A DNA stretch of 64,000 nt, taken from NCBI RefSeq assembly GCF_035594125.1, contig NC_087178.1, positions 11,606,470 to 11,670,469 of the forward strand, in the 5' to 3' direction. This document shows positions 11,722 to 22,576 of this stretch, in pieces. The position numbers were made by a program, and so were the translations under genes. The notes below the pieces were generated by a model, which saw only the letters and a list, made by a program, of their open reading frames with translations, did not search any database and had not been told where the DNA came from. This stretch comes from Scylla paramamosain. Its lineage: Eukaryota; Arthropoda; Malacostraca; Decapoda; Portunidae. How positions within the stretch are numbered: position 1 is the first letter of the stretch; every line of letters starts with the position of its first letter.

Positions 11722-12762
11722 TTCTTTTCTCATGCATTCTTACTACTTCATTTTATATAATCTTATCTCACTGTACATTACAGTATATCATGAGATCATA
11801 CTTATATAAATGAAAGACATATTAAATTGTTGAAAATACCACAATATATCTACTTTGATGACAAGAATGAAAAGTACATAAACTCAGGTGGTAGTCAAAA
11901 CTGGCTTGTCATGTTCCAGGGATCTAACTTTGATATAAACTGGGACCTTATTGTACAATGATATTCATTCTGTAAAAAGTAATAATGCACGATTCTGTAC
12001 ACTAACTTTGGGTAAAGATGTTGGCATCTCCAAGGATTTGGAGGTGGTGCATCCAGATACTGGAGTACCCACATGTAGCTAGCACCTACTCTTCCTGTGG
12101 TATGATCTCCTTATATGAAGTTACAGGATGCACTGCTTCTTTTCTCTGGACAGCTGCAATCAGAAGCAAATTAATGTAAAGATAATGGTAGTTGCAAAAA
12201 TACAAGTAATCTTAGGTAATAATAATACAAACTAATTCTGGATAACTAAATTCATACATATCAGCATTTGAATGTGTTGGCAGTATGAAGGAATACATAT
12301 GTAAGATGACTGATAACATCACAGAATGTCTCTTGGCTAAAGATGAAATCAGTGAAAAGATATTCAAACTGCATGTAACATGATCAGACAAATAAAAGTG
12401 AGCACTAAGCCCAACCTAGAATTTTTTATTGGTCCTAACTGCTACACCACAACAGCAGTCAATGATTGCATAATTGGTGGGAGCAGATATTCATAGTTAA
12501 TATTCAATGTATTATAGAATTAACATGTGGGTGCAAATGAAAATGTAGAAATGAGTGTCTGTAACAATACAATTTGAATCTCCATGACAGATGTGGAGAT
12601 CCATATGGAAACTCCAGTAACCAAGAAAACAGCAGACCAAACTTACAGTGCTGTTAATCCACTTAAATGCAGTTTTAATAATTCACTATAAACAATAATG
12701 CATCTCAAACTATCCAGTATAAGTCAAAAATTATTCAAATAAAGAAACAACTGTAAGCTTAC
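11718..12762. other. Non-coding interval
   Basis: AT-rich, with no recognised gene, RNA or mobile-element motif. It lies downstream (minus-strand sense) of the SANT/Myb-like exons and could hold further exons or intron of that gene, but nothing specific was identified. Confidence 0.4.
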
Positions 12763-12805
12763 ATCTGACAGCATCACTGTCAAAATCACAGCCAATGTCA
12801 TCAGT

Positions 12806-13458
12806 TTATGTGCCTGGAATGGTGAGCACCTTATTGGCACTTGCTTCAGGGATGGGAGGAGGAGCTGCACCACTACCAGTTTTACATGATTTACATTTGA
12901 CATTAGCATGTTTATGTTTAGCCCTGCATTAAAAAAATAAATAAATAAGAAAAGGTATTTCATTGTTATGGGATTATTGTATTGTATTTTCTTTTCACTT
13001 CAACTTGCATCAAGTCAAAATAATATCTATTATTCATGATAAATATCAAAATCAGACATAGCTTTTAGCCTTATGATACACTAACTTAAATCTGCAAAGC
13101 TCTGTCCTGAACAATATGGAGCACTGACTAGCCCTATGGGGTTCTTTTCCTATATTCAATTAGGTCTATCGCATGCACATACTTACTTTCCTTTAATGCG
13201 CTCCCATACTTTTTGCAGCTGATATACTGTTCTCTTCTCACAATATCCAGCTGCATTAAAATGGAGGGCAACCCTCTCCCATGCTAATTTTTTCATGGCC
13301 ATGACTTTCCCATCTGTGCTCTCATTGGCTAAGATAATTTCATTCCGTACAAGCTTATTGAGGTGCTCACGCTCTAGGGAATTTATAGGGCTGGCCCTTC
13401 GCCCCACCAGCACCAGGGTGTCATTGCTGGAGACAGCCTGCTGCGGTTGGGACTCCAT
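12806..13458 (-). CDS. SANT/Myb-like DNA-binding protein, two exons (possibly broken)
   Basis: Exon 1 runs 13458 to 13187 from ATG (MESQPQQAV). It includes a Myb/SANT-like domain: LEREHLNKLVRNE, then KLAWERVALHFNAAG and RTVYQLQKVWERIKGK. It ends in a strong donor (AAA then GTAAGT at 13186-13181). After a 263-bp intron, an acceptor preceded by a T-rich tract (TTTTTTAATGCAG) opens exon 2 at 12923. Joining restores frame through a split Lys codon and gives KAKHKHANVKCKSC, then KTGSGAAPPPIPE. That Lys-Thr-Gly-rich/Pro segment is the usual continuation of this domain family (NAIF1/FSBP-like Myb/SANT proteins). A TAA at 12808-12806 follows, but similar-looking sequence (DDIGCDFDSDAV) continues in the same frame to a second possible donor at 12762. 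The stop may therefore be a lesion. It could be a host regulatory gene, a retained duplicate or a transposon accessory protein. Confidence 0.6.
12924..13186 (-). other. Intron of the SANT/Myb-like gene
   Basis: Minus-strand GTAAGTATG donor at 13186 and a T-rich tract with ATGCAG acceptor ending at 12924. The reading frame is continuous when removed. Confidence 0.65.
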
Positions 13459-13879
13459 CCTGCTTTCTTCATGGCTGAAACGAAAGTGGATGGTGGCAGG
13501 CTTCTTTAATGAAAAATTATCTCCATGGCTACCAACAGAAGCACTAGTATCATATTTTCTGGTATGAATAGTGTATGTTACTGTATCATGCACTAAATAT
13601 ATATAAACTGTATTTTCTTGAGTATAGATCAAGTTCTGTTGACCTAAACACTGGGATCAAAATTCTTAAATAAAAAAAATTCAGATATACAAACGTGATA
13701 GAAAAGGCCAGTAGTAACTCATGGATTCAAAAGTGAAATTTATTTAATATGATCAGTAAACAAAACAAATCTTTACCAGCTATATAGTAGTGAAGAGATG
13801 TGTTGTGCCTAGCAGATGCAGCCTAGCAGATGAAGCTCATAAATTCATAATAGATTACTTGACTTACTTTGTATGTGGT

Positions 13880-14935
13880 TTCAACTGTCTTTGTTGAAAT
13901 GTTGAGCACAGGATTGGCTACCATATATGTACATATATACAGCAGCAAGAATCCTTTAATACAGAAGTATACACCAAACTTACTAATCCCAGACACTGTC
14001 TTAATGGAAAGCACAAATGTCCTGACAGATACAAGGGCTCTACCATTGATGCCTACATCCTCAGGGCATTCACACACTGCAATATTTGGCAGCAAGTACA
14101 TAAAGAAATAGAAAAGGTATTGCAAGTATTGATTAACAATGGCTTCAGTGAAAAGAATATCATCTGCCTCACTAAAAAGATCACTGATAAGTAGCATAGC
14201 TCCTGCTCCTCTGAAGATGCAAGAAAACCCAACATCAACATTACTGTGCCTTCTCTACTGCATACAAAGGAGAGGATTATCATACAAATAGCAAAAAGAA
14301 ACATGAAGCCCACTGACTTGGAAAGAAAAATTAACTGCCAAATATACTATAAGAATAAGAATACCAGCCACCTCCTGCTCAGAAACAATCCCCTCATGGA
14401 AACAGAGACAACCCAAAAGTCCCATCTTATATGTAGGTTCACTTGCAATTGAGGAAACAGTGAAGCCCTCCCTTCATCCTACATTGGCATGATGACAATG
14501 AAGCTGTCTTGATGCCTCACCTGCCACCTATCATCCGGCCCCTAAGAAACACTTACAGCAGCAACATATCATCAAGATCACAAGACGATGTCTAGAAGAG
14601 AATACCAAAATTGTGGACGTGTACTGATGCAAAGTGCCTTGCAATACTAGAAGCCTTGTACATCAGAGAATCCAGCCCTGAATTCAATGTACAAGCTGAC
14701 ATCCTTCAAGCCCCGCCAAGCATGAAAAGAAACAGCCAATCACAGCCACTGTATAATGAGTTCAGCAGCAGTGAGCAGTCAGCCAATCAGTGATGCTTGT
14801 GAGCCAGGGTAAACCCATGAGCCACTGAATAAATATTTGGCCATGCAGTGGCTACAACCATACCCACCTTGGCTACAACACACTACTACTGAAGAAGGAT
14901 TAAGAAACCTGAAATTGTGATCTAGTGAAAAATGA
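13880..14935 (+). mobile_element. Penelope-like element remnant (RT tail and GIY-YIG region)
   Basis: Translated pieces in changing frames follow the Penelope-like order. Near 14010-14120 there is a CPDRYKGSTIDAYI-like block followed by RAFTHC and WQQVHKEIEKVLQVLINNGF. Near 14300-14450, INCQIYYKNKNTSHLLLRNN and a CRFTC block correspond to the segment just before the GIY-YIG endonuclease. SYIGMM near 14475-14495 is the endonuclease core. AILEALYIRESSPEFNVQ at 14645-14700 matches the endonuclease end. Multiple stops and frameshifts mark it as dead. The RT catalytic region is missing, consistent with 5' truncation. Sequence to about 14935 is probably 3' UTR. Confidence 0.72.
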
Positions 14936-15189
14936 CCAGCTTCAGTGAAGTCATAAACCAAATTACAAAAGAGAAAAGGAAAATCATAAGATATAAAGAA
15001 AATATCTTAAAGAAGTTAATAAATGCTGAAATAGCCATCTCATTTAATGAAACCTGTATGTTAGAAAATCTCCTGCCCATTTATGTATACAGTAGAAGTC
15101 CTGGGGCACCTGATGCTGGCCCATAGGGCATTATACAGCACCGTGGTGGAAGCCCTGCATCACCACTTTGGCCACCTCTAGCAGGCTGA
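14936..15189. other. Short non-coding interval
   Basis: Between the Penelope-like remnant and the 3' end of the minus-strand LINE-A. Nothing recognised. Confidence 0.4.
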
Positions 15190-16019
15190 GGTGTTGAGAC
15201 CTCTCTCTTAAAGGAATTCAAGTCATAAGAAGGTGGAAATACAGAAGCAGGCAGGAAGTTCCAGAGTTTACCAGACAAAGGGGTGAATGATTGAAAATAC
15301 TGGTTAACTCTTGCATTAGAGAGGTGGACAGAATAGGTGTGAGAGAAATAAGAAACTCTTATGTAGCAAGTCCACAGGAGGAAGAGAGGCATGCAGTGAG
15401 CAAAATCAGAAGAGCAGTTAGCATGAAAATAGCAGTAGAAGATAGCTAGAGATGTAACATTGTGGTGATGAAAGAGAGAGGCTGAAGACAGTCAGTTAAA
15501 GAGGAGTTGAGACAAAAAGCTTTTGATTCCACCCTGTCTAGAAGGGTGGTATGAGTGGAATCCACCCCCCCCAGACATGTGAAGTATTCTCCATACATGG
15601 ACAAATAAAGCCCTTGTACAGAGTTAGCAGCTTGGGAAGATGGTGAGAAAAACTGGCGAAGATGTCTCAGAACGCGTAACTTCATAGAAGCTGCTTTAGC
15701 TAGAGACGAGATGTAAAGTTTCCAGTTTAGATTATGAGTAAAGGACAGACTGAGGATGTTCAGTGTAGAAGAGGGAGATAGTTGAATGTCACTGAAGAAG
15801 AGGGGATAGTTGTCTGGAAGGCTGTGTTGAGTTGATAGATGGAGGAATTGAGTTTTTGAGGCATTGAACAGTATCAAGTTTGCTCTGCCCTAATCATAAA
15901 TTTTAAAAAGATCAGAAGTCAGGTGTTCTGTGGCTTCCCTGCATGAAATGTTTTCTTCTTGAAGTGTTGGACATTTATGAAAAGATGTGGAAAAGTGCAC
16001 GGTGGTATCATCAGCAGTA

Positions 16020-16382
16020 TTATTCATTGATGAATAATAGGAAGAGAGTGGGTGACAACACAGAACCCTGAGGAACACCACTGTTAATAGATTTGGGAGA
16101 AGAACGGTGACTGTCGATCACAGCAGCAATAGAATGGTCAGAAAGGAAACCTGAGATGATGTAGCAGAGAGAAGGATAGAAGCCGTAGGAGGGTAGTTTG
16201 GAAATCAAAGCTTTGTGCCACACTCTATCAAAAGCTTTTGATATGTTTAGGGCAACAGCAAAAGTTTCACCAAAATCTCTAAAGGAGTATGACCAAGACT
16301 TAGTAAGGAAAGCCAGATCACCAGTAGAGCACCATTGATGGAACCCATACTGGAAATCAGATAGAAGCTTGTGAAGTGACAC
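16020..16382 (-). pseudogene. LINE-A reverse transcriptase core fragment
   Basis: Reads from 16382 downward: ALNISKAFDRVWHKALISKL (motif A Asp retained) then SGVPQGSVLSPTLFLLFINE (motif B'). A frame change follows before the motif C region, which appears near 16020-15990 with a stop and altered residues (NTADDTTVHF, ADD retained). Upstream, YGFHQWCSTGDLAFL corresponds to RT motif 2. Confidence 0.85.
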
Positions 16383-17211
16383 ATGTTTAAGAATCTTCCT
16401 GTTGAGGATAGATTCAAAAACTTTAGGTAGGCAGGAAATTAAAGCAATAGGATGGTAGTTTGAGGGATTTGAATGGTCACCCTATCTAGGAACAGCCTGA
16501 ATGTAGGTAAACTTCCAGCAAGGCCAGGTAGAAGTTAACAGATAAAGTTGAAAGAGTTTAACTAGGCAAGGTGCAAGCACAGAGGTGCAGTTTCAGAGAA
16601 CAGTAGGAGGGACCCCATCAGGTCCATAAGGTTTCCAAGGGTTAAGCCCAGCGAGGGCATGGAAAACATCATTGTGAAGAATTCTAATAGGTATCATGAA
16701 GTAGTCAGAGGGTTGAGGAGAAGGAGGAACAAGCCCTGAATTGTCCAAGGTAGAGAGTTTTTAGCAAAGGTTTGAGTGAAGTGTTCATCTTTAGAGATAA
16801 ATGTGATAGTAGTGGTGCCATCTGGTTGAGATAAAGGAGGGAAAGAAGCAGTTACTGGAGATATTTTTAGCTAGATGCCAGAAGTCATGAGGGGAGTTAG
16901 ATCCTGAATGATTTTGACACTTTCTATTAATGAAGAAGTTTTTGGTTAGTTGGAGAACAGACTTGACATGGTTCCTGGCAGAAATATAAACCGCATGAGA
17001 TTCTGGTGATGGAAAGCTTAAGTATCTTTTGTGGGCTGCCTCTCTATCATATATAGCATGAGAACAGGTTGTGCTAAACCAAGGTTTGAAAGGTTTGGGT
17101 TGAGAAAAAGAATGAGGAATGTATGCTTCCTTGCCAGACACTATCACTTCTGTTATGTGCTTGGCACATAGAGATGGGTCTCTGACACAGAAGCAGTAGC
17201 AAAACACCTCC

Positions 17212-17514
17212 TCAAGTCCTCCCATCTGGCAAAGGCAAAATGCCAGAGGCACCTCTGCATAGGGGGATCCTGAGGAGCGATAGGACAAGATATAGATATG
17301 TGACTGTGATCGGAGGAGAAGAGAGAGTGACAGCATGAGCAGGATTAGAGGTTAGAAAAAGGTCAAGAATGTTGGGCGTATTACCAAGACGGTCAAGAAT
17401 ACGAGTAGGGTGTTGCACCAATTGCTCTAGGTCATGGAGGATAGCAAAGTTGAAGGCTAGTTCACCAGGATGGTCAGTGAACAATGAAGTTTCCAAGAAT
17501 GGAGATTTCCACAA
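17212..17514 (-). pseudogene. LINE-A endonuclease C-terminal fragment
   Basis: Reads [18 protein letters not shown], then [15 protein letters not shown]. This is the same region as bases 1-120 of the window. The Ser-Asp-His motif present in copy 1 is disrupted here (a frameshift at the ITVTYLYL segment). Confidence 0.8.
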
Positions 17515-18347
17515 AAGGGAAGAGAGTCAGAATGTGCTCCACTTTGGAAGTTAAGTAGTTGAAGAATTGCTTATAGTCCGAGGAGTTAGGTGAGAGGTAT
17601 ACAGCACAGATAAATTTAGTTTGAGAGTGACTCTGTAGTCATAACCAGATGGTGGAAATCTCAGAAGATTCAAGAGTGTGGGCATGACAGCAGGTTAAGT
17701 TGTTGCGCACATAAATGCAACATCCAGCTTTGGATTGAAAATGAGGATAGAGAAAGTAGGAGGGAACAGAAAAGGGGCTACTGTCAGTTGCCTCAGACAC
17801 ATGTTTCAGTGAGGAAAAGAAGATGAGGTTTAGTAGAGGAGAGCTGGTATTCTACAGATTGAACATTAGATCTAAGACCATAAATGTTGCAGAAGTTAAT
17901 GAAGAAAAACTTGAGGTGGGGTATCAAGACACTTAGGGTCAATATCAGAAAAGCAGTCTGACCTGGGGACATTTGTGGTCCCCTCCCCAGATGGGGACTC
18001 TAAGGCTGGTGTAGGAGTCGCCATGATAATTTTGAATTTTACTTCGGCAAAATCACCTATCTGCTGGGCGGACATTTCCCATGAGAGAGAGAGTGCGTCA
18101 CGCGCTGCCGGCAATTGTTTGCTGATCGCCGCGTCGGGCAGACACGGTCATTCTGGGTCATACGGTCTCCCAAGTTTTTGCTGTTTTCTTTCAGATAAGG
18201 CCACGATACTTGTTACGCAGGTACAGTGCCTTCAACTTCGTTACCCGTTTTTGGGGCGAGTTGTATTATTGGTAAATCGGTCTCCACTGACGATGGAACT
18301 GTGTGGGAAGCTTACGGCTTTGTTCTCCTTATCGCAGTGCGGCAGCC

Positions 18348-19448
18348 ATGTCGGAGTCTGGTGAAGCGTCCTCTGCCTCTCGATCCCCTTCCCCTCCTGC
18401 CCCACGTGCCTTCTGTGGGCCTTCTCCTCTCCCTGGGTCCACTGTTCACCCTCAAGATGACGACGACAGGCACAGGGATCATTCATCTCGTCGCTTGAGT
18501 GGGAGGCATGGTTGCGTGAGATTACGTAACAGTGCTGACGCACGTGGTTCCCGCGGCACTTCTCCTGCTCCTCCCCCTTGGTCAGTTGTGTTGGACGCCT
18601 TGGCTGATTTGCGGGGTGAAGTGGAGGCCTTGCAGGCAGACAGACGGCAACTACCACCCCCTACTGGGTCGGCGCCGGTGACTGTGGAGGACAGTAATCT
18701 GGGGGGCTGGGGTTTGTCGCCTCCTTGTTCTGCCACTTTTTCTGGTTTCTCAGCCAGGATGAGTGAGGATGAGGCAGTGTCGATGCCTGCCGCCCCTGCT
18801 GACAGCACCTTAATTCAGGGCACTAACGCCTTTGGTCCTTCTGACACGGTGGTTGCTGACATTGACAATAGATTGGCAGAGATGGTAAACTTTCTCTTTG
18901 ATAATGGTATGAGAGAGGAGGACTACAAGGCCATGTGTGAGGACGATGTTGTCAAGAGGCCTAATAACTGCCATGCTCTTGCACCTGTGGAATGCAACCC
19001 ACAGGTGTTGGAGGCCCTGAAGCTGGATGCCAGGAAGACAGACTTCCGCTTGAAGGAGGTAGATAAGGACATCCTGCGGGCTTCAACCATTATCACCAAA
19101 TCCTTAGTGGCACTGGATGATTTGGCTGAACAGGAAGGTAACCCCAAGTTGGCACATGAGGTGAGCATGCTAAATGGTGCATTGGCATTGCTAGGCAATG
19201 CCAATCACAGGAACAATTTGGCCAGGCGTTTTGTCATGAAACGTGAGATAAACTATAAATATGCTCATCTTTGTTCAGATAAGGTGCCAATTACTCGCTT
19301 TCTGTTCGGTGACGATGTGTCCCAGTCTGCCAGACAAATTGAGGAAGTGGAGAAACTGCGGAGTAAGTTCTCGCAGAAAAAGCCTGCCTTTACTAGCAAG
19401 TTTGCAGGTAAACGCCCTGGTGGATATTGGAACAAGCCTGCTTGCTAG
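18348..19448 (+). pseudogene. DIRS Gag-like protein, plus copy
   Basis: About 366 residues from the ATG at 18348 (MSESGEASSASRS), the start shared with the opposite copy. The N-terminus is Ser/Pro-rich and disordered-looking with an RHRDHSS stretch. A conserved central block, NGMREEDYKAMCEDDVVKRP, is followed by NCHALAPVECNPQVLEAL and DFRLKEVDKDILRASTII. The third DIRS copy has matching blocks, supporting a real structural protein. The frame ends early at NKPAC because of a 4-base insertion relative to the opposite copy, where the frame continues into a Gly/Arg-rich tail (YYARFQPYGQQRHGS). The protein would package element RNA. An upstream in-frame ATG exists at 18303 but is not shared. Confidence 0.85.
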
Positions 19449-19676
19449 TAGGGGATATTACGCCAGGTTCCAACCCTACGGGCAACAGAGGCATGGCTCC
19501 AGGGCTGCCCCACGACTGCCTTCCACTCGTCAGGATGTGGAGCCAAAAAACTCCAAGGGCCGGGGCGGCCGCAGCAGGCAGCCCCAGTAAACTTACAGGC
19601 AAGTGCATGTTTTGAAGCTGGCAGACTACACTCTTTCCTGCATGAGTGGCGTAAAATTACCAGTGACCCTGTCATT

Positions 19677-20634
19677 TTGGATATTGTTCAGCATTGCCAC
19701 CTTGATATTGATGTCGATAGTGTTCATCCTTTATTTTTTAATGATTTGGAATACAGGTTCAACACTGTGCAACAGGGGATAATTTCTGGAGAGATCAAAA
19801 AACTTTTACAGCTTAAAGTCATTAAAGTCACACACAAACAAACTCAGCAGGTTATCTCTCCTATTTTTTTGCGAGAAAAGAAAAACGGGGAATTTCGCCT
19901 GGTTCTTAACTTGGAGAGGTTAAACAAATACATACCATATAAACATTTTAAAATGGAAAATTTTGAACAGGCCATCAGGCTCATCAACCAGGGTGATTTT
20001 TTGGCTTCTGTCGATCTCAGGCATGCTTATTATTCTGTTAGGGTTGCAGATGAGCAACAACGATTTTTATGTTTTACATGGCAAGGTGTTATCTATCAAT
20101 TCACCTGCCTCCCTAATGGCATTTCTGAGGGACCTCGGCTTTTCACCAAACTGATGAAGCCAGTATTTGCTACTTTAAGGCAGGAAGGATACACTATCAC
20201 CAGCTTTATTGATGACATTAATTTGCAGTAACTCTTACTCAGGATGTCTTCAGGCAATTCAGGCCACCATTTCTCTGTTGCAGAGGTTAGGCTTTTGTAT
20301 CAATATGGAGAAGTCTGTTCTCACCCCCACACAATGTATTGAATACCTAGGCAATGTTATTAACACCAAGTTCATGACTGCCTCTTTACCTGAGCGTAGA
20401 CTAATCAAAATTCGCCAAGGATGTGCAGAACTTTTGTGTAAAGATGTTGCCCCCATTCGAGAGATGGCCAGGGTGATCGGCCTCATGGTGGCTGCGATCC
20501 CAGCAGTGGAGTTAGGTAAACTTCACTACAGGAAGTTGGAGGGGGGAAAAATTGCCGCTTTGAAACAGGAGTATGGTAATTTTGACAGGCCTTTGAATAT
20601 TACTGCAGACATGAAACTAGACCTTTCCTGGTGA
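19677..20634 (+). pseudogene. DIRS reverse transcriptase, plus copy (one frameshift)
   Basis: The first segment (to 20231) has FLREKKNGEFRLVLNLERLN, then NQGDFLASVDLRHAYYSV (motif A Asp), CLPNGISEGPRLFTKLMK (motif B) and SFIDD at the catalytic motif C. Directly after FIDD the frame is lost. The downstream RT sequence (TLICSNSYSGCLQAIQATIS and onward) continues in another frame from about 20215 to a TGA at 20634. That TGA sits where the frame otherwise continues into RNase H. Both lesions are also present in the inverted copy. Confidence 0.9.
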
Positions 20635-20643
20635 TTAGACAAT

Positions 20644-21343
20644 GTGGACAGACACCACAGACACATTTTTAGGCCAGGTACTGACATCGACTTATTTACT
20701 GATGCCTCCAGCCTTGGTTGGGGGGGTCATTTGGGGTGTCAGATTACAAGTGGTACTTGGTCCCTGGATGAAAAGGAGCTTCACATTAACATCCTGGAGA
20801 TGAAAGCCATTCTATTCTCTTTGCAAGCATTTGAACATGAGCTGGAAGGTAGACATGTTAGAGTTTTTTGTGATAATACCACTGCCATAAACTATGTCAA
20901 TGAAATGGGAGGCACAAAGTCTAAGTCCTGTAATGATGTTGCTACCCAGATTTGGGATTGGTGTCTGGAACATGACTCATGGGTTACATGCTCGCACATA
21001 CCGGGGAAGGACAACACCTTGGCTGATGTAGCCTCTCGCAAGATTAATGACAGACATGAGTGGAAACTCGACTCACACATTTTTACTACCTTGTGTAATG
21101 TTTTTGGGACACCGTCCATTGATTTATTTGCCTCAAGGCTTAACAAACAGGTTAATACATTCTGTTCGTGGTTGCCAGATCCGGAGGCTAAATATTTTGA
21201 TGCTTTTTCCTTGGACTGGTCAAACTTTGATTTGTCTTACATTTTCCCCCCATTCTCATTAATTGCTAGGTGCCTTCAGAAGTTACGTGCGGAGCAAGCA
21301 CGAGGCTGGATGGTGGTTCCTCTGTGGCCGTCTCAGTTTTGGA
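20644..21343 (+). pseudogene. DIRS RNase H domain, plus copy
   Basis: Reads DIDLFTDASSLGWGGHLG (first catalytic Asp in TDAS), then INILEMKAILFSLQAFEHE (Glu) and RVFCDNTTAINYVNEMG (Asp), and SHIPGKDNTLADVASR (final Asp). This is the standard RNase H order after RT in DIRS elements. A post-RNase H segment (PSIDLFASRLNKQVNTFCSW) follows. The copy-specific sequence stops at 21343. Codons beyond that, up to 21405, are in unrelated junction sequence. Confidence 0.9.
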
Positions 21344-21941
21344 ACATGGACCTTAGTTGCTCTAAGACAGGTTGGACGTCCCAAGTGTCAGTGTACCTGG
21401 GCTGAGGAGTTCTAAGATTGAAAACCCCTCTCATGAATCGGATGACCAAAGGGTGATTTCCTGCCCTGCATCCATCCACCACAATGCCGAGAGAAGACAG
21501 GGCACCCCTCGCAGTGTTCACACACTCATAACCCACACCCCTGTCAAAGGTTTCCGTCAAAAAATTTACAATGTGACCTACAGTTGGAGAAGTGGGATCG
21601 ACATTCCGTCTACCACAAAACAACGACCACCTCTGGACATGTGGGCGGTATTGCCTCTCAGTACCTGGTTTCCAGGAGGCAAGTATGATGTCCGCAGCTG
21701 CCGGCGAAACTCCTCGTTTCTGCAAGTTTTCCCTGACAGAAGGCATGCCATGAGCCTTGTGTGGGACATGATGGGGTGTGGATCTGTTGTGGACGGGTGT
21801 GTTAGAACATTCCTCCTGTTCGTTATCAAACGTGGGAAGTCTATTAGCAACTGGAGCAGCATGCCCATCCAAAACTGAGACGGCCACAGAGGAACCACCA
21901 TCCAGCCTCGTGCTTGCTCCGCACGTAACTTCTGAAGGCAC
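21340..21941 (-). pseudogene. DIRS tyrosine recombinase, N-terminal part only
   Basis: Minus-strand open frame of about 200 codons whose first part overlaps the arm and whose body is the spacer. It contains a core-binding, SAM-like region: LASWKPGTERQYRPHVQRWS, then VGHIVNFLTETFDRGVGYEC and NTARGALSSLGIVV. It then begins the catalytic domain (VIRFMRGVFNLRTPQPRYTD). It is cut at the arm junction before the catalytic Arg-His-Arg-Tyr set could occur. In DIRS elements this enzyme integrates the circular DNA intermediate. Here it cannot be functional. The true start is uncertain because DIRS reading frames overlap. Confidence 0.82.
21344..21867. other. Spacer (524 bp) of the DIRS inverted repeat
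   Basis: Single-copy sequence between the two arms. On the minus strand it is the continuation of the right-hand DIRS copy into its tyrosine recombinase gene. On the plus strand it has no coherent coding frame. Confidence 0.85.
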
Positions 21942-22567
21942 CTAGCAATTAATGAGAATGGGGGGAAAATGTAAGACAAATCAAAGTTTGACCAGTCCAA
22001 GGAAAAAGCATCAAAATATTTAGCCTCCGGATCTGGCAACCACGAACAGAATGTATTAACCTGTTTGTTAAGCCTTGAGGCAAATAAATCAATGGACGGT
22101 GTCCCAAAAACATTACACAAGGTAGTAAAAATGTGTGAGTCGAGTTTCCACTCATGTCTGTCATTAATCTTGCGAGAGGCTACATCAGCCAAGGTGTTGT
22201 CCTTCCCCGGTATGTGCGAGCATGTAACCCATGAGTCATGTTCCAGACACCAATCCCAAATCTGGGTAGCAACATCATTACAGGACTTAGACTTTGTGCC
22301 TCCCATTTCATTGACATAGTTTATGGCAGTGGTATTATCACAAAAAACTCTAACATGTCTACCTTCCAGCTCATGTTCAAATGCTTGCAAAGAGAATAGA
22401 ATGGCTTTCATCTCCAGGATGTTAATGTGAAGCTCCTTTTCATCCAGGGACCAAGTACCACTTGTAATCTGACACCCCAAATGACCCCCCCAACCAAGGC
22501 TGGAGGCATCAGTAAATAAGTCGATGTCAGTACCTGGCCTAAAAATGTGTCTGTGGTGTCTGTCCAC
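21868..22567 (-). pseudogene. DIRS RNase H domain, minus copy
   Basis: Same catalytic blocks as the plus copy (TDASSLGWGGHLG, FCDNTTAINYVN, ADVASR) with no amino-acid differences noticed over the shared part. From here the frame runs into spacer sequence (to 21578), where it is not meaningful. Confidence 0.88.
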
Positions 22568-22576
22568 ATTGTCTAA

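Larger units (their letters stand above)
15190..17965 (-). mobile_element. LINE-A copy, near full ORF2, degraded
   Basis: Minus-strand LINE with the parts in order. Endonuclease sequence lies upstream of and within 17514-17212. The linker is 17336-16791 (AHKRYLSFPSPESHAVYISA). Pre-RT is around 16700-16400, RT is 16382-16020, the C-terminal region is 15877-15446 and the conserved tail is 15392-15200. It is broken into at least five frames. It matches LINE-A copy 1 over nearly the whole length and extends further 5' into the endonuclease. Its 5' limit is close to the start of the DIRS sequence at 18036. Confidence 0.87.
18036..21343 (+). mobile_element. DIRS1-like retrotransposon, plus-strand copy (arm 1)
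   Basis: A tyrosine-recombinase-type retrotransposon copy. A leader begins at ATTTTACTTCGGCAAA (18036), a sequence shared with the third DIRS copy at 60045. A Gag-like protein is encoded at 18348-19448, RT at 19677-20634 and RNase H at 20644-21343. The copy is cut at 21343, where it meets a spacer carrying part of the opposite copy's recombinase, and it has no recombinase of its own. Sequence from 18256 to 21343 is repeated in inverted orientation at 21868-24950 with only scattered differences. Confidence 0.9.
18256..21343 (+). repeat. Left arm of a 3.1-kb inverted repeat
   Basis: Inner boundary set where both arms share CTCAGTTTTGGA and then diverge (21343 against 21868 on the other strand). 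Outer boundary set where GGCGAGTTGTATTAT is the last shared sequence (about 18256 against 24950). Translation differences are few: for example H/R, R/H and V/A changes in Gag, and R/C and M/V in RT. Confidence 0.92.

Noticed and set aside
18241..18657. Minus-strand open frame over the DIRS Gag start (mirrored at 24549-25115)
   Set aside because: Antisense of Gag in both arms, no family motif.
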